The notes beneath the pieces are model-generated. The model made no database searches. It had not been told where the DNA came from and worked only from the letters and a program-made list of their open reading frames with translations. From the NCBI GenBank assembly GCA_030726975.1, contig JANRCO010000100.1, positions 1 to 54,833 on the forward strand: a DNA stretch of 54,833 nt. The letters are read 5' to 3'. Source of the DNA: Ilumatobacteraceae bacterium (GTDB taxonomy: Bacteria; Actinomycetota; Acidimicrobiia; Acidimicrobiales; Ilumatobacteraceae). Shown in pieces: positions 9,634 to 19,838 of this stretch. A program made the translations under genes and the position numbers. How positions within the stretch are numbered: the first letter of the stretch is position 1; the number at the start of each line of letters is the position of its first letter.

Positions 9634-11552
9634 TTGTAGCTCCGTGTTGCGAGGTGGACATTTTCAAATTCGAGTTCTTCAACATTGCGTTTTGCGGTCA
9701 TTGGATCGCCCGACCACTCCCAGGCAGCTACGTGACAGAACTTGTCGTCGTCACGCAATGCTTCGCCTTCTTCTGTTTGGTATTCCGAACGGAAGTGACC
9801 GCCACAACTTTCTTGACGCTCAAGTGCATCGCGGCACATCAACATTCCAAGCTGGAAGAAGTCGTCGACACGACCGGCTTTTTCTAGTGTCTGGTTGAGG
9901 CTTTCGCCACTGCCTGTAACACGAAGATCTTTTTTGAACTCGTCGTACAACGCAGGAAGTTCTGAGAGGGCTTTTTCCAAACCTTGCTCGGTGCGCTCCA
10001 TGCCGCAGTAGTCCCAAATGATTTTTCCTACTTCACGATGGAACCAATCGGGTGAACGTGTTCCGCCGATATTGAGGTAACCGTTGAATCGTTCGCGTGC
10101 TGCAAGTTCAGCAGCCTTGAACTCAGGGTGATCAACACTAGGGATTGCCTTGTTCAACATTGGAGCCAAGTAGTTGCCAATGGTGTACGGCAACACGAAG
10201 TAACCGTCAGAGAGTCCTTGCATTAATGCAGATGCACCTAGTCGGTTTGCACCGTGGTCGGAGAAGTTTGCTTCGCCCGCTGCATACAAGCCAGGGATGC
10301 TGGTCATGAGTTCATAGTCGACCCACAGGCCGCCCATGGTGTAGTGCGATGCAGGATAAATACGCATTGGCATGTCGTACGGGTTCTCGCCGGCAATGCG
10401 CTCGTACATTTCAAAAAGGTTGCCGTAGCGCTCTTGAACAACATCTTTTCCTAAGCGCGCAATTGCATCGGCGAAGTCGAGGTATACGCCATTTTTTAGC
10501 GGCCCAACACCTTGACCTTTATCGACCAAACGTTTTGCGGCACGTGAAGAAATATCTCGCGGTGCCAAGTTTCCAAACGATGGGTAGAGGCGCTCGAGGT
10601 AATAGTCGCGATCTTCTTCTGGAATATCGGCAACCCTGCGACTTTCATCGGGACTCTTCGGCACCCATACGCGACCATCGTTACGTAGTGACTCTGACAT
10701 GAGTGTGAGCTTCGACTGGAACTCATCGCTTTGCGGAATACATGTTGGGTGAATTTGCGTGTAGCAAGGGTTCGCAAAATATGCGCCCTTGCGATGTGCG
10801 CGCCAGGCCGCGGTGACGTTGCACGACATTGCATTTGTTGACAAGAAGAATGCATTTCCGTATCCACCAGTTGCCATGACCACAGCGTGTGCTGCATGCG
10901 AAGTGACTTCGCCCGTCATGAGGTCGCGTACAACAATTCCTGCTGCACGACCTTCTACCGTGACCACATCAACTAATTCAGTGCGGTTGAACAAACGCAC
11001 GCCACCCAAACCAATTTGTCGAGCAAGTTGCTGATACGCACCCAACAACAATTGCTGACCGGTTTGACCGCGGGCGTAAAAAGTTCTACTTACTTGTGCG
11101 CCACCAAAAGAACGGTTATCGAGGAGACCACCGTATTCACGGGCAAAGGGCACGCCTTGGGCCACCATCTGGTCGATGATGTTGACAGATACTTCTGCCA
11201 AACGATGGACGTTTGCTTCGCGCGAACGGAAGTCGCCACCCTTGATGGTGTCGTAAAATAAACGGTGCACGCTGTCGCCGTCGCCCTGGTAGTTCTTTGC
11301 GGCGTTAATGCCACCTTGTGCAGCAATGGAGTGCGCACGGCGAGGTGAGTCATGAAAAGTGAACGCATCTACTTGGTAACCAAGTTCCGCAAGTGTCGCA
11401 GCAGCAGATGCGCCAGCAAGGCCGGTACCCACCACAATCACTTTGAATTTGCGCTTGTTATTGGGGTTCACCAACTTCACATCTTCTTTGTACGAGGACC
11501 ACTTGTCACCAAGTGGGCCAGCAGGGATTTTTGAGTTCAATTGTGTGCTCAT
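9630..11552 (-). CDS. sdhA: Succinate dehydrogenase/fumarate reductase flavoprotein subunit
   Basis: [65 protein letters not shown]. Confidence 0.94.
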   Translation of the reverse strand: MSTQLNSKIPAGPLGDKWSSYKEDVKLVNPNNKRKFKVIVVGTGLAGASAAATLAELGYQVDAFTFHDSPRRAHSIAAQGGINAAKNYQGDGDSVHRLFYDTIKGGDFRSREANVHRLAEVSVNIIDQMVAQGVPFAREYGGLLDNRSFGGAQVSRTFYARGQTGQQLLLGAYQQLARQIGLGGVRLFNRTELVDVVTVEGRAAGIVVRDLMTGEVTSHAAHAVVMATGGYGNAFFLSTNAMSCNVTAAWRAHRKGAYFANPCYTQIHPTCIPQSDEFQSKLTLMSESLRNDGRVWVPKSPDESRRVADIPEEDRDYYLERLYPSFGNLAPRDISSRAAKRLVDKGQGVGPLKNGVYLDFADAIARLGKDVVQERYGNLFEMYERIAGENPYDMPMRIYPASHYTMGGLWVDYELMTSIPGLYAAGEANFSDHGANRLGASALMQGLSDGYFVLPYTIGNYLAPMLNKAIPSVDHPEFKAAELAARERFNGYLNIGGTRSPDWFHREVGKIIWDYCGMERTEQGLEKALSELPALYDEFKKDLRVTGSGESLNQTLEKAGRVDDFFQLGMLMCRDALERQESCGGHFRSEYQTEEGEALRDDDKFCHVAAWEWSGDPMTAKRNVEELEFENVHLATRSYK

Positions 11553-11576
11553 GATTTTTCCTTATGTCCTGCTCTC

Positions 11577-12341
11577 TCAGCCGCCCACGATGCCAGCAAG
11601 CACCGCGACCGGGAATGAAACATTTCCTACAACAACGATTGTTGCAACTCCTGCTGCAATAGAACGTCGCCATTCATTGAAGCGCGGCCGATTCCAGCCC
11701 ATCGATTGAAAAAGGCTCCACACGCCGTGAAAGAGGTGGATACCCAACATGATGTTGGCCAAAATGTAAAACAAGGCAACCGGCCAACGCTCAAAACTGC
11801 GCACCACATTGTCGTAGACATTGGCTCGAATAAATTCTCCATCGGCTCCGACGGTATTGACGACGCCAAAGGTGAGATCGAGTAAGTGCCAAATGACAAA
11901 CAGCAAAACAGTGACACCGGTGTAGCGCATTGATCGACTTGCAAAACTTGCCACTTGATAGTCGCGCTCACTTTGGTACTTCACTGGGCGCGCCTTGCGA
12001 TTCAACTGTGTCAATGAGTACGCAGCGTGGATATGCAACACCACCATGGCGAGGAGTCCGCCGCGCAATAGCCACAACACCACACCCTTTGGAGCGATGG
12101 GGTACAGCAATTCCTTCAGGAACTCTGCGTAATGGTCGAGATCTGACTGACCGAAATACATCTTTAAGTTTCCGATCATGTGGAACACCACAAACCCAAT
12201 GAGAGCAATTCCGGTGATTGCCATCACGTACTTTTTGCCTACGGCGGTGCTGTAGAGATCGAGCAAAAACGGACGACGCTTCTTTTTCGCTACCGCGGTG
12301 CCCGTCACGGGTCCACGCTGTGATTCCAGTACTTGTGCCAT
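11577..12341 (-). CDS. sdhC: Succinate dehydrogenase cytochrome b558-type membrane subunit
   Basis: Hydrophobic protein AVGKKYVMAITGIALIGFVVFHMIGNLKMYFG, HLFHGVWSLFQSMG; likely start MAQVLES at 12341; directly upstream of sdhA. Confidence 0.88.
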   Translation of the reverse strand: MAQVLESQRGPVTGTAVAKKKRRPFLLDLYSTAVGKKYVMAITGIALIGFVVFHMIGNLKMYFGQSDLDHYAEFLKELLYPIAPKGVVLWLLRGGLLAMVVLHIHAAYSLTQLNRKARPVKYQSERDYQVASFASRSMRYTGVTVLLFVIWHLLDLTFGVVNTVGADGEFIRANVYDNVVRSFERWPVALFYILANIMLGIHLFHGVWSLFQSMGWNRPRFNEWRRSIAAGVATIVVVGNVSFPVAVLAGIVGG

Positions 12342-12500
12342 CGAGGGGTGCCTTTCAAAAAAACTCACTCGGAAAGCCGAGAAGAGCCTGCGCGTTGAAA
12401 ACGGTACTCCCCGCGACGCGCACAAGTGAACTTCTTCAAAAAGGGCGACAAAATTCACGCCCCTTTTATTACCGGTTGGTAACAAGAAGGGCTGTGGATA
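12282..12500 (-). promoter_or_regulatory. Candidate sdhC leader with two terminator-like hairpins and a TetR-like dyad
   Basis: On the minus strand: TTACC-4nt-GGTAA dyad (12469-12482), hairpin AAAAGGGGCG...CGCCCTTTTT (12438-12467), hairpin CTCGG-CTTT-CCGAG followed by a T-run (12357-12381), then sdhC ATG at 12341. Confidence 0.35.
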
Positions 12501-12719
12501 CGGGACCAGGTTCGCCCTCAGGCGAGTGAGTTACCTACACTCTCGAGGTCGCACACAATCCTCGGGGAAGGTTCGTCTTTCCCGTCCATATGAAAGGTCA
12601 CCTCACGTGGCAGGACTTCTCGGATCTGAAGAAGGCAACGTCCTCTCCCTCCTCCCCGTTGCTCCAATATCGCGCGCCATTGCCCCCTTTGATCCCGGTA
12701 ACGCAAAGAGGCAAGACGC

Positions 12720-13118
12720 ATGACAACTGTTCGTTACCTCAGCCTCGACTGGATTGAGGCAATTGGCACACGTGCCGCAGAAAATGCGGTGTTGCAAGCC
12801 CTCGGTTCGACTTTGGAAATCGGCATCACTCAAATGGTGAGCGACGGCCCCGAAGACACCGTCTTGTATCACCTTCAAGTAAAAGACAACGCCGTCACGT
12901 TTGGTGCAGGCCCTGCCGACCCAGAACACGTGCGCCTTGAACAAGAATGGGAAACTGCCGTCGCTGTAGCCACAGGCGAAATGGCTGCAGAAGATGCATT
13001 CATCACCGGAGCAATACGCATTGGTGGTGACGCACAAATGCTTCTGCAGAGCCAAGAAATTTTTGCTGCGCTCGACCCCATCTTCGATGAAGTAGCGCAC
13101 ATCACCGTTTACAAATAA
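12720..13118 (+). CDS. SCP-2 sterol-transfer-like domain protein
   Basis: 132 aa; WETAVAVATGEMAAEDAFITGAIRIGGDAQMLLQSQEIFAALDPIFDEV resembles the SCP2 domain. Confidence 0.55.
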   Translation: MTTVRYLSLDWIEAIGTRAAENAVLQALGSTLEIGITQMVSDGPEDTVLYHLQVKDNAVTFGAGPADPEHVRLEQEWETAVAVATGEMAAEDAFITGAIRIGGDAQMLLQSQEIFAALDPIFDEVAHITVYK

Positions 13119-13543
13119 TTGCCCGACTTCAACGCAAGATACGTCGCCTCGGCATTATTTTCTTCCACTTGTACAGCATCATCTGCGAGCGGATTCACCC
13201 AGACCGCCACGATGAGCGCGAGTTCATGTACGTCATTTGCACCAAAAACTCCATTGTCGCGAGCTCTTTGTACTCCACGCGCTACCCCGTGCTGAGCTGC
13301 GCCCCAGGTGAGAGCACCGTGGTGTTCCGTTTCAATAGTTGCCTTGTTCACAAAAAGCGTCATTGGCTGCAGTGGCTGATTTGGCGCAGCAACCGCTACA
13401 AAACGCGTGTGCCCAACACTTGGTGTTGCTAGACCCGTTGCCCATGCAGTTCCTACGGCCCCTTCTCTGTTGCCTAGCACAGTGTTGATGTGTGCTGCGT
13501 TCACACCCTCTCCAACGAATGATTCTCCGTATTCAGATTTCAT
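13109..13543 (-). CDS. fae: Formaldehyde-activating enzyme (Fae) homologue
   Basis: GESFVGEGVNAAHINTVLG, AVAAPNQPLQPMTLFVNKATI, GAAQHGVARGV, NNAEATYLALKSG align by eye with Fae motifs; catalytic-type His retained in AAHIN. Confidence 0.82.
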   Translation of the reverse strand: MKSEYGESFVGEGVNAAHINTVLGNREGAVGTAWATGLATPSVGHTRFVAVAAPNQPLQPMTLFVNKATIETEHHGALTWGAAQHGVARGVQRARDNGVFGANDVHELALIVAVWVNPLADDAVQVEENNAEATYLALKSGNYL

Positions 13544-14226
13544 TGGGGCAACCTTCCGTAACGCGAGAGCTTCAATTCATCAGACGAGTCGGTTCCACTC
13601 TTAGTGTCGTATGCCAACAGCGCAACGATGCGCAACGTATGGCCCTCAATTGGAGTCACCTTGTGCAAAGAGGTACGGCCGTTAAAGATCATCAAAGATC
13701 CGGCGTGCATTGGCTCGACGCGGATTCGGTCACGCGCATTGCCAGACAAGACACTTTGTACATCGTCATAGTTTTCATCGGTTGCCGTGCGAAGTTTTTG
13801 TGCATTTTCAAACTCGCCACCGGCCTGCGAAGGCTGCAATGCAAGTGACACCACAAAGTCGGTCATGTCGAAATGCCAGCCCAATTGGTCGCCCTCACGC
13901 ATGACCGCAAGGTTCAATGCACCAAATGGGTCTGCGTATCGGTAGAGCTTTTCTTGTCCAAGAACGCCAGCAACAAAAGTCATGAGCTCATCGGACTCAT
14001 AAAGTTCGCGCACCGCGTGATGTGCGGGAATGTGGTCGTAAGCAATTACTTCCACTGCAGACGACTGCATAGTTCGACGGGGATGCCCCTCAGGAAAAGA
14101 TTCATCGGGGCTGCTCAAATATGCAGTTTTCTGTGACTCCGAACGGTGTGCAAGAGCCACAAGTTCTTTGGTTTCCACAACCATTCGCTGCACAACTTCG
14201 CACGGGATGAACTCTGGCAACACCAC
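13540..14226 (-). CDS. Fe(II)/2-oxoglutarate-dependent oxygenase
   Basis: GWHFDMTDFVVSLALQ (HxD), LHKVTPIEGHTLRIVALLAYD (distal His and Arg); GTG start; ATGA overlap with the fae homologue. Confidence 0.78.
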   Translation of the reverse strand: MVLPEFIPCEVVQRMVVETKELVALAHRSESQKTAYLSSPDESFPEGHPRRTMQSSAVEVIAYDHIPAHHAVRELYESDELMTFVAGVLGQEKLYRYADPFGALNLAVMREGDQLGWHFDMTDFVVSLALQPSQAGGEFENAQKLRTATDENYDDVQSVLSGNARDRIRVEPMHAGSLMIFNGRTSLHKVTPIEGHTLRIVALLAYDTKSGTDSSDELKLSRYGRLPQ

Positions 14227-14281
14227 TACCCCGTCACGCTGGAATACCTAGCGTAAGTGAGCAGTGGTCTGAAAATCAGAA

Positions 14282-14314
14282 AGCGGCCACTCGTTCGTAT
14301 TCACGAGGGCCGCT
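14282..14314 (-). terminator. Intrinsic terminator hairpin downstream of mdh
   Basis: Inverted repeat AGCGGCC-A-CTCG / CGAG-GGCCGCT with one bulge, T-rich sequence on the minus-strand 3' side. Confidence 0.65.
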
Positions 14315-14342
14315 ACTGACATTTTAAATATTTTCGTTGGTG

Positions 14343-15329
14343 TTAGATCAGACCAAGTTCACGCACTGCGTCGCGCTCTTCAACAAGTTCTGCAACCGAT
14401 GCATCAATTTTTCCACGGCTGTATGCGTCAATGTCAAGACCTTGAACAATCTTGTATTCACCGTTTTTGCATACACATGGGAAAGATGAAATGAGTCCTT
14501 CAGGCACTCCGTATGAACCATCGGAAGGAACTGCCATTGAAACCCAATCGCCTTCGGGCGTATCGGTTGCCCATGAACGAATGTGATCGATTGCAGCATT
14601 TGCTGCCGAAGCTGCCGACGACAAACCGCGAGCCTTAATGATGGCTGCACCACGCTTAGCAACAGTGGGGATGAAAGTTTCATCGAGCCATTGCTGATCG
14701 TTCACTGCTGCAGCTGCATTTTTGCCATCTACTTCGCAATGGAAAAGATCGGGGTACTGCGTTGTGGAATGGTTGCCCCAAATAGTCATCTTCTTAATAG
14801 ACGACACTGGCTTATTGAGCTTTGTTGCCAACTGTGAAATGGCACGGTTGTGGTCGAGGCGGGTCATTGCTGTGAACTGACCAGGGTTCATTCCCTTTGC
14901 GTTGTTCATTGCGATGAGAGCGTTGGTGTTTGCTGGGTTGCCCACCACAAGCACCTTGATGTTCTTTTTTGCATTCGCAGCAATTGCTTGACCTTGTGGT
15001 TTGAAGATGCCACCGTTTGCCGACAACAAGTCGGCACGCTCCATGCCATCTTTGCGCGGCATTGCACCAACAAGAAGTGCCACATCGGCATCACCGAATG
15101 CAACGTCACCAGAATCAGTGCACACCACTTGCGAAAGAAGCGGGAATGCGCAATCTTCAAGTTCCATCTTGACGCCCTCAAGGGCTCCAAGTGCTGGAGT
15201 GACTTCAAGCAACTGCAAAATGATGGGAGTGTTTGGACCCAACATTGCTCCAGATGCGATACGGAATAAAAGGCTGTAGCCAATTTGGCCTGCTGCGCCG
15301 GTAACGGCGACTCGTACGGGGGTTGTCAT
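14343..15329 (-). CDS. mdh: Malate dehydrogenase
   Basis: [61 protein letters not shown]. Confidence 0.95.
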   Translation of the reverse strand: MTTPVRVAVTGAAGQIGYSLLFRIASGAMLGPNTPIILQLLEVTPALGALEGVKMELEDCAFPLLSQVVCTDSGDVAFGDADVALLVGAMPRKDGMERADLLSANGGIFKPQGQAIAANAKKNIKVLVVGNPANTNALIAMNNAKGMNPGQFTAMTRLDHNRAISQLATKLNKPVSSIKKMTIWGNHSTTQYPDLFHCEVDGKNAAAAVNDQQWLDETFIPTVAKRGAAIIKARGLSSAASAANAAIDHIRSWATDTPEGDWVSMAVPSDGSYGVPEGLISSFPCVCKNGEYKIVQGLDIDAYSRGKIDASVAELVEERDAVRELGLI

Positions 15330-15382
15330 AGACCCCCATCGTAGGTCGCACGACCCCGCCCCCCAAGCCGGAGCGATACGAC

Positions 15383-17491
15383 CTATTTCACGGAGGTGGT
15401 GGTTGCCTGAACAGTGGTACTCGAGGTTGAAGTTGACGTGCTCGCTACCGTTGAACTCGTTGTAGTAGCGGCTTGCGTTGGTGCCGACAAGACTGCGTCT
15501 TCAAATTGGGGCCCCGGGCGCCCCAAAGCCTCCATAACGAGCGCGGTGTACTTGCGCTGACCCAAGGGGCGCAAGTGCGTGAGGTCGTCATAGAGCCACT
15601 TAGGGTGCTCTGTGGCGTACTTCTTCCAGTCGATGATCTGGACGTTGGGGAAACGCTCGGGAAGTGCTCGAATGAGGCGGTTATTCGACTCTTCCCAGTT
15701 CTTTCCGGGTACTGAGTTGGTGAGCACCAGCACCAGGGGAACATCGGCCAACACGCTCACAATGCTGTCGATGGTTTCTTGCGAAGTACCGCTATTGGTG
15801 CCCAAGTGAATAACCACGGCACTGCCCAGAGCATTGATGGACTTCACATAGTTCACAATTGGCAAAGCAGCTTTAAATGGGCGGCTCTTTTGGGCATCGA
15901 CTGTTACCCCATATTTCGTCATTTCAGGTGCAGCACCCAACATGACTGAGTCGCCAATTGCCAAAATATCGATCCGCTCAGCCGGCACTGTTGTTGGCGC
16001 AACTGTTGAAGTTGTTACTTCACCGGCAACAGAACTTGTAGGAATCGTCGACGGCACAGTGGTGGGCATGAGGTTGGTAATGAATGCATCAGCATCGACC
16101 AAGCTTTGACTAATTGCATCGAGTTCAACTTTTGCCGTCGACAAATTTGCAATAGCGAAAACTGGAGCAAGACTCAGGGCGACTGCGATGCCCACCATTT
16201 TGCGTCGGTGCAACTTCCGCTCCGCAGTAGGCGCGCCGCGCCACGTGCGCAGCCAAACACCCAACTTCCCTTTTCTAATGGGGGTCTCGATGTATCGATA
16301 CGACGCTTCGGTGACGAGCAACGTACATGCCATGAGAAATGCAAAGCGGCCCCAGCTCAGCGCGTTGCCGGCAATATTCCGAGAAATTTGAAAAATAGGC
16401 CAGTGGTAGAGATACAAACCGTACGAACGCACGCCCACCCATACAAAAACCTTGTTGCCTAAAACAACTCGTCCGAGCACAGCTGATGGATGCGTTACTG
16501 CAGCAATCACTGCAACCGTTGCCAGCCCCACCAGGAAGAAGCCACCGCGATACAAAAGGTCATAACCATGGCTTCCCGTTTCTGCTCCGGTGACCACATT
16601 GGTGAAGCGCCACGCCATGAACGCAAGCGACAACAGCCCAAGAACCCCAACGACATCTACCAAAAATGACCGTTGGGCAATGCGTGCCTGAGCGATGTAC
16701 CACGGACGCCACCACACACCAAGTGCGGCGCCGAGAAACAGTCCACTTGCTCGAGTAATGGTGGAGAGATACACAAAATCAATACGCGCTACTTCGCGAC
16801 CAAGAAATGAGAAGTACTGATTTGCTGTATCGGTCGGGTTGGAAATTGGCCCGGTGCGATACATCACTGCAGTCAAGACTGCAATTCCCACAGCAGAAAG
16901 AAAAAAACATAAACCAATAACTGGCAAACGGCGTCGCGACAATTTCAACAGCGCAAACATCAGAAGTGGCCAGATCAGATAAAACTGTTCTTCCACCGCG
17001 AGCGACCACAGATGGCGCAGTGGTGCAAAAGCAAAAGCACTGAAATACGAACTGCCCGTATGGATTTGGAACCAGTTTGAAATGTAGAAAAAACCTGCAA
17101 GCACGTCACCGCGCAATGTTCCTAGTTCACTGCGCTTGAACAACGAGACATAAATAGTGATTCCTACAAGCAAGGTCCATAGCGCTGGCAAAAGCCGACG
17201 TGCACGTCGTATCCAAAATTCACGCAAGTTCACGGTTCCAGTGCGCTGCGACTCGGCGACCAAAAGAAGAGTGATGAGATAACCGCTGATGACGAAAAAT
17301 ACTTCAACGCCTAAAAATCCACCCTCGAGCCAAGAGTGGTTTGCGTGATAGAAAATCACTGCAACAACGGCTAACGCGCGCAGACCATCGAGGCCGGGTA
17401 GATAGGGCACTACTGCTGGTATGCGCAAGCCGCCCGAGGAATCAGGTGGCAGATGAGACAACCGGGAGCCCCAAGTTTGCATAGATCTCAC
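15383..17491 (-). CDS. OafA/YrhL-type membrane acyltransferase with C-terminal SGNH-like domain and Ser/Thr-rich tail
   Basis: [54 protein letters not shown]; later [12 protein letters not shown] and [11 protein letters not shown]; start may be internal (e.g. 17482) because the ORF overlaps metF. Confidence 0.85.
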   Translation of the reverse strand: MRSMQTWGSRLSHLPPDSSGGLRIPAVVPYLPGLDGLRALAVVAVIFYHANHSWLEGGFLGVEVFFVISGYLITLLLVAESQRTGTVNLREFWIRRARRLLPALWTLLVGITIYVSLFKRSELGTLRGDVLAGFFYISNWFQIHTGSSYFSAFAFAPLRHLWSLAVEEQFYLIWPLLMFALLKLSRRRLPVIGLCFFLSAVGIAVLTAVMYRTGPISNPTDTANQYFSFLGREVARIDFVYLSTITRASGLFLGAALGVWWRPWYIAQARIAQRSFLVDVVGVLGLLSLAFMAWRFTNVVTGAETGSHGYDLLYRGGFFLVGLATVAVIAAVTHPSAVLGRVVLGNKVFVWVGVRSYGLYLYHWPIFQISRNIAGNALSWGRFAFLMACTLLVTEASYRYIETPIRKGKLGVWLRTWRGAPTAERKLHRRKMVGIAVALSLAPVFAIANLSTAKVELDAISQSLVDADAFITNLMPTTVPSTIPTSSVAGEVTTSTVAPTTVPAERIDILAIGDSVMLGAAPEMTKYGVTVDAQKSRPFKAALPIVNYVKSINALGSAVVIHLGTNSGTSQETIDSIVSVLADVPLVLVLTNSVPGKNWEESNNRLIRALPERFPNVQIIDWKKYATEHPKWLYDDLTHLRPLGQRKYTALVMEALGRPGPQFEDAVLSAPTQAATTTSSTVASTSTSTSSTTVQATTTSVK

Positions 17492-18314
17492 GCGTAGCGC
17501 TCGACCGATTCAACGTATAAAAATGCAACCCTGGCGCACCAGCATCGAGCAATTGCGCACATAACTCAGTTGCCGCTTCTACGCCAATACGTCGCACATC
17601 TTCTGGGTCATCTACTTTGGCGAGTCGTTCCGCTAAATCTTGTGGGAATACCGCTCCCGACATTTCGGCCATGCGCTGCACTTGACTTTTGTTTGTTACT
17701 GGCATGATGCCCGGAATGATTGGCTTGTTGATACCGAGTGCCGCAAGTTCTTCAACTAGACGCACATAATGTTCTGCGTCAAAGAAAAACTGGGTAATGG
17801 CAAAATCGGCCAGACGCAGTTTTTGAGCGAGAAATTCACGGTCTTCAGTGCGTGATGAACTGCGCGGATGCACCTCTGGGTGTGCGGCAACACCAATGCT
17901 GAATTTCCCTGCATCTTGCAACTCATGCACAAGGTCAGAGGCAAAGCGATAGTCACTTGGGCGAACATCGGCAGGGTCTGTAGGTGGGTCGCCACCCAGA
18001 GCCAGAATGTTTTCCACTCCGGCATCTACATAGGCCTGAAGGATTTCTTCAATATCGCCGCGCGTGTGACCCACACAGGTGAGATGCGCCATCGGGGAAA
18101 TTGTTGTTTCGCGGCGCATCCATGTCACAAGATCGCGAGTGCGTTCACGGGTGCTGCCACCAGCACCGTAAGTAACCGACACAAAACTGGGATGCAAAGT
18201 TTCCAATTCTGCAATTGTTCGACCTAAAGACAATTGGGCAGCATCGGTCTTTGGCGGAAAGAACTCAAAGGAAAAAGTACGCCCACTAGCGAGAAGTTCC
18301 GTAATGCGGGCCAT
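17442..18314 (-). CDS. metF: Methylenetetrahydrofolate reductase
   Basis: FSFEFFPPKTDAA, VSVTYGAGGSTRERT, LALGGDPPTD, TQFFFDAEHY. Confidence 0.93.
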   Translation of the reverse strand: MARITELLASGRTFSFEFFPPKTDAAQLSLGRTIAELETLHPSFVSVTYGAGGSTRERTRDLVTWMRRETTISPMAHLTCVGHTRGDIEEILQAYVDAGVENILALGGDPPTDPADVRPSDYRFASDLVHELQDAGKFSIGVAAHPEVHPRSSSRTEDREFLAQKLRLADFAITQFFFDAEHYVRLVEELAALGINKPIIPGIMPVTNKSQVQRMAEMSGAVFPQDLAERLAKVDDPEDVRRIGVEAATELCAQLLDAGAPGLHFYTLNRSSATREIYANLGLPVVSSAT

Positions 18315-18323
18315 GTGAATAGT

Positions 18324-19808
18324 TTAGTGACGGAAGTGGCGTGCGCCAGTGAAGATGAGCACAATGCCATGCTCATTTGCTGCGGCAATGACTTCCTCGT
18401 CACGCACACTGCCCCCTGGTTCGACAACAACATGCACTCCAGCTGTTGCCAACATGTCGAGCCCGTCGCGGAAGGGGAAAAATGCGTCGCTTGCCGCTAC
18501 CCCGCCAATGGCTCGGGTCCCTGCACGTTCACATGCCAACCGAGCTGCATCGAGACGGTTTTGCTGACCACCACCGATGCCCACTGCTTCATTGTTTTGT
18601 GTCACCACAATGGCATTCGAGCTCACCGCAGCACACACCTTCCAAGCAAAGCCGGCCTGCTGTAGCTGCTCTGGTGTTGGCTGAGCGCTACTTGCCACAG
18701 TCCATGTTGCAGGGTCATCATTCACGGCATCGGGGCTTTGCACCAGCACTCCACCACTCACACTGCGTAACTCATACTCAGGAAGCTCAGAGGCGCTAGC
18801 ACGCACGATGCGGAGATTTTTCTTACTTTGCAGAATGTGCAGCGCCGACTCTGAAAACGCCGGAGCAACAACAACCTCAGTAAACACGTTGCAGATTTCT
18901 TGAGCAGTTGCTTCGTCTACCTCTCGGTTAAGAGCAATAATTCCACCGAATGCGCTCACTGGGTCACACGCATGAGCGCGTTGATATGCATCGAGAAGCG
19001 ACAAACCAGTTGCAACACCACACGGGTTGGCATGTTTTACAACAACCGCTGCGGCTTCAGAAAATTGGTGCACCAGTTTCCAAGCGGCGTCGGCGTCGAA
19101 AACATTGAGGTACGACATCTCTTTGCCACCGAGTTGTTCAGCAGTGTTCCACCAACTATGGCTTCCTTCAAGACGGTACAAAGTACCTGTTTGATGAGGG
19201 TTCTCTCCGTAGCGCAAATCTGAAACATGCTCTAACTGCAAGGACAACGCAGACTTTTCGTTTCCACTCATCCATTGCTCAATTGCTGCGTCGTAATTGC
19301 GTGTCGTTGCAAATGCGCGTGCCGAGAGCTGGCGACGTGTTTCCAAACTCAATGCACCATTTGCCGAGATTTCAGCAAGCACCGGTGTGTATTGAGATGG
19401 TTCCACCACTACACCTACTCGTGCAAAGTTTTTGGCAGCTGCACGAATCATCGCTGGGCCACCAACATCGATGAGATCAACACTGGGGTTGTCGGCAAAC
19501 GGATACAGGTTCACCACCACTAAGTCAATTGCTTCAATGCCATACTCGGCCATGTCGGATACATGATGTGGCAACGCAGTGTCGGCAAGTATTCCACCGT
19601 GCACTTTGGGGTGCAGTGTGACCACACGATGATCGAGAATTGCGGGAACACCAGTGAGGTCGGCAACATCGGTCACGCTGATGCCTGCAGCAACAAGCGC
19701 CTTCGCTGTTCCGCCACTCGAGATGATGCTCCATCCAGACGCAACAAGGCCCCGCGCTAATTCCTCAACGCCTGTTTTGTTATAGACACTGAGAAGGGCG
19801 CGGGGCAC
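18324..19808 (-). CDS. purH: Bifunctional AICAR formyltransferase/IMP cyclohydrolase
   Basis: RALLSVYNKTGVEELA, SSGGTAKAL, LHPKVHGGIL, NPCGVA, FGGIIALNREVD, FFPFRDGLDMLA. Confidence 0.95.
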   Translation of the reverse strand: MPRALLSVYNKTGVEELARGLVASGWSIISSGGTAKALVAAGISVTDVADLTGVPAILDHRVVTLHPKVHGGILADTALPHHVSDMAEYGIEAIDLVVVNLYPFADNPSVDLIDVGGPAMIRAAAKNFARVGVVVEPSQYTPVLAEISANGALSLETRRQLSARAFATTRNYDAAIEQWMSGNEKSALSLQLEHVSDLRYGENPHQTGTLYRLEGSHSWWNTAEQLGGKEMSYLNVFDADAAWKLVHQFSEAAAVVVKHANPCGVATGLSLLDAYQRAHACDPVSAFGGIIALNREVDEATAQEICNVFTEVVVAPAFSESALHILQSKKNLRIVRASASELPEYELRSVSGGVLVQSPDAVNDDPATWTVASSAQPTPEQLQQAGFAWKVCAAVSSNAIVVTQNNEAVGIGGGQQNRLDAARLACERAGTRAIGGVAASDAFFPFRDGLDMLATAGVHVVVEPGGSVRDEEVIAAANEHGIVLIFTGARHFRH

Positions 19809-19838
19809 TGTTCAAACTCTCTGAATTACTTTGGTGAC

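Noticed and set aside
12526-12723. Short plus-strand ORF in the sdhC/SCP2 gap
   Set aside because: Low-complexity composition, overlaps the SCP2-like start and has no recognisable family; the gap is treated as potentially regulatory instead.
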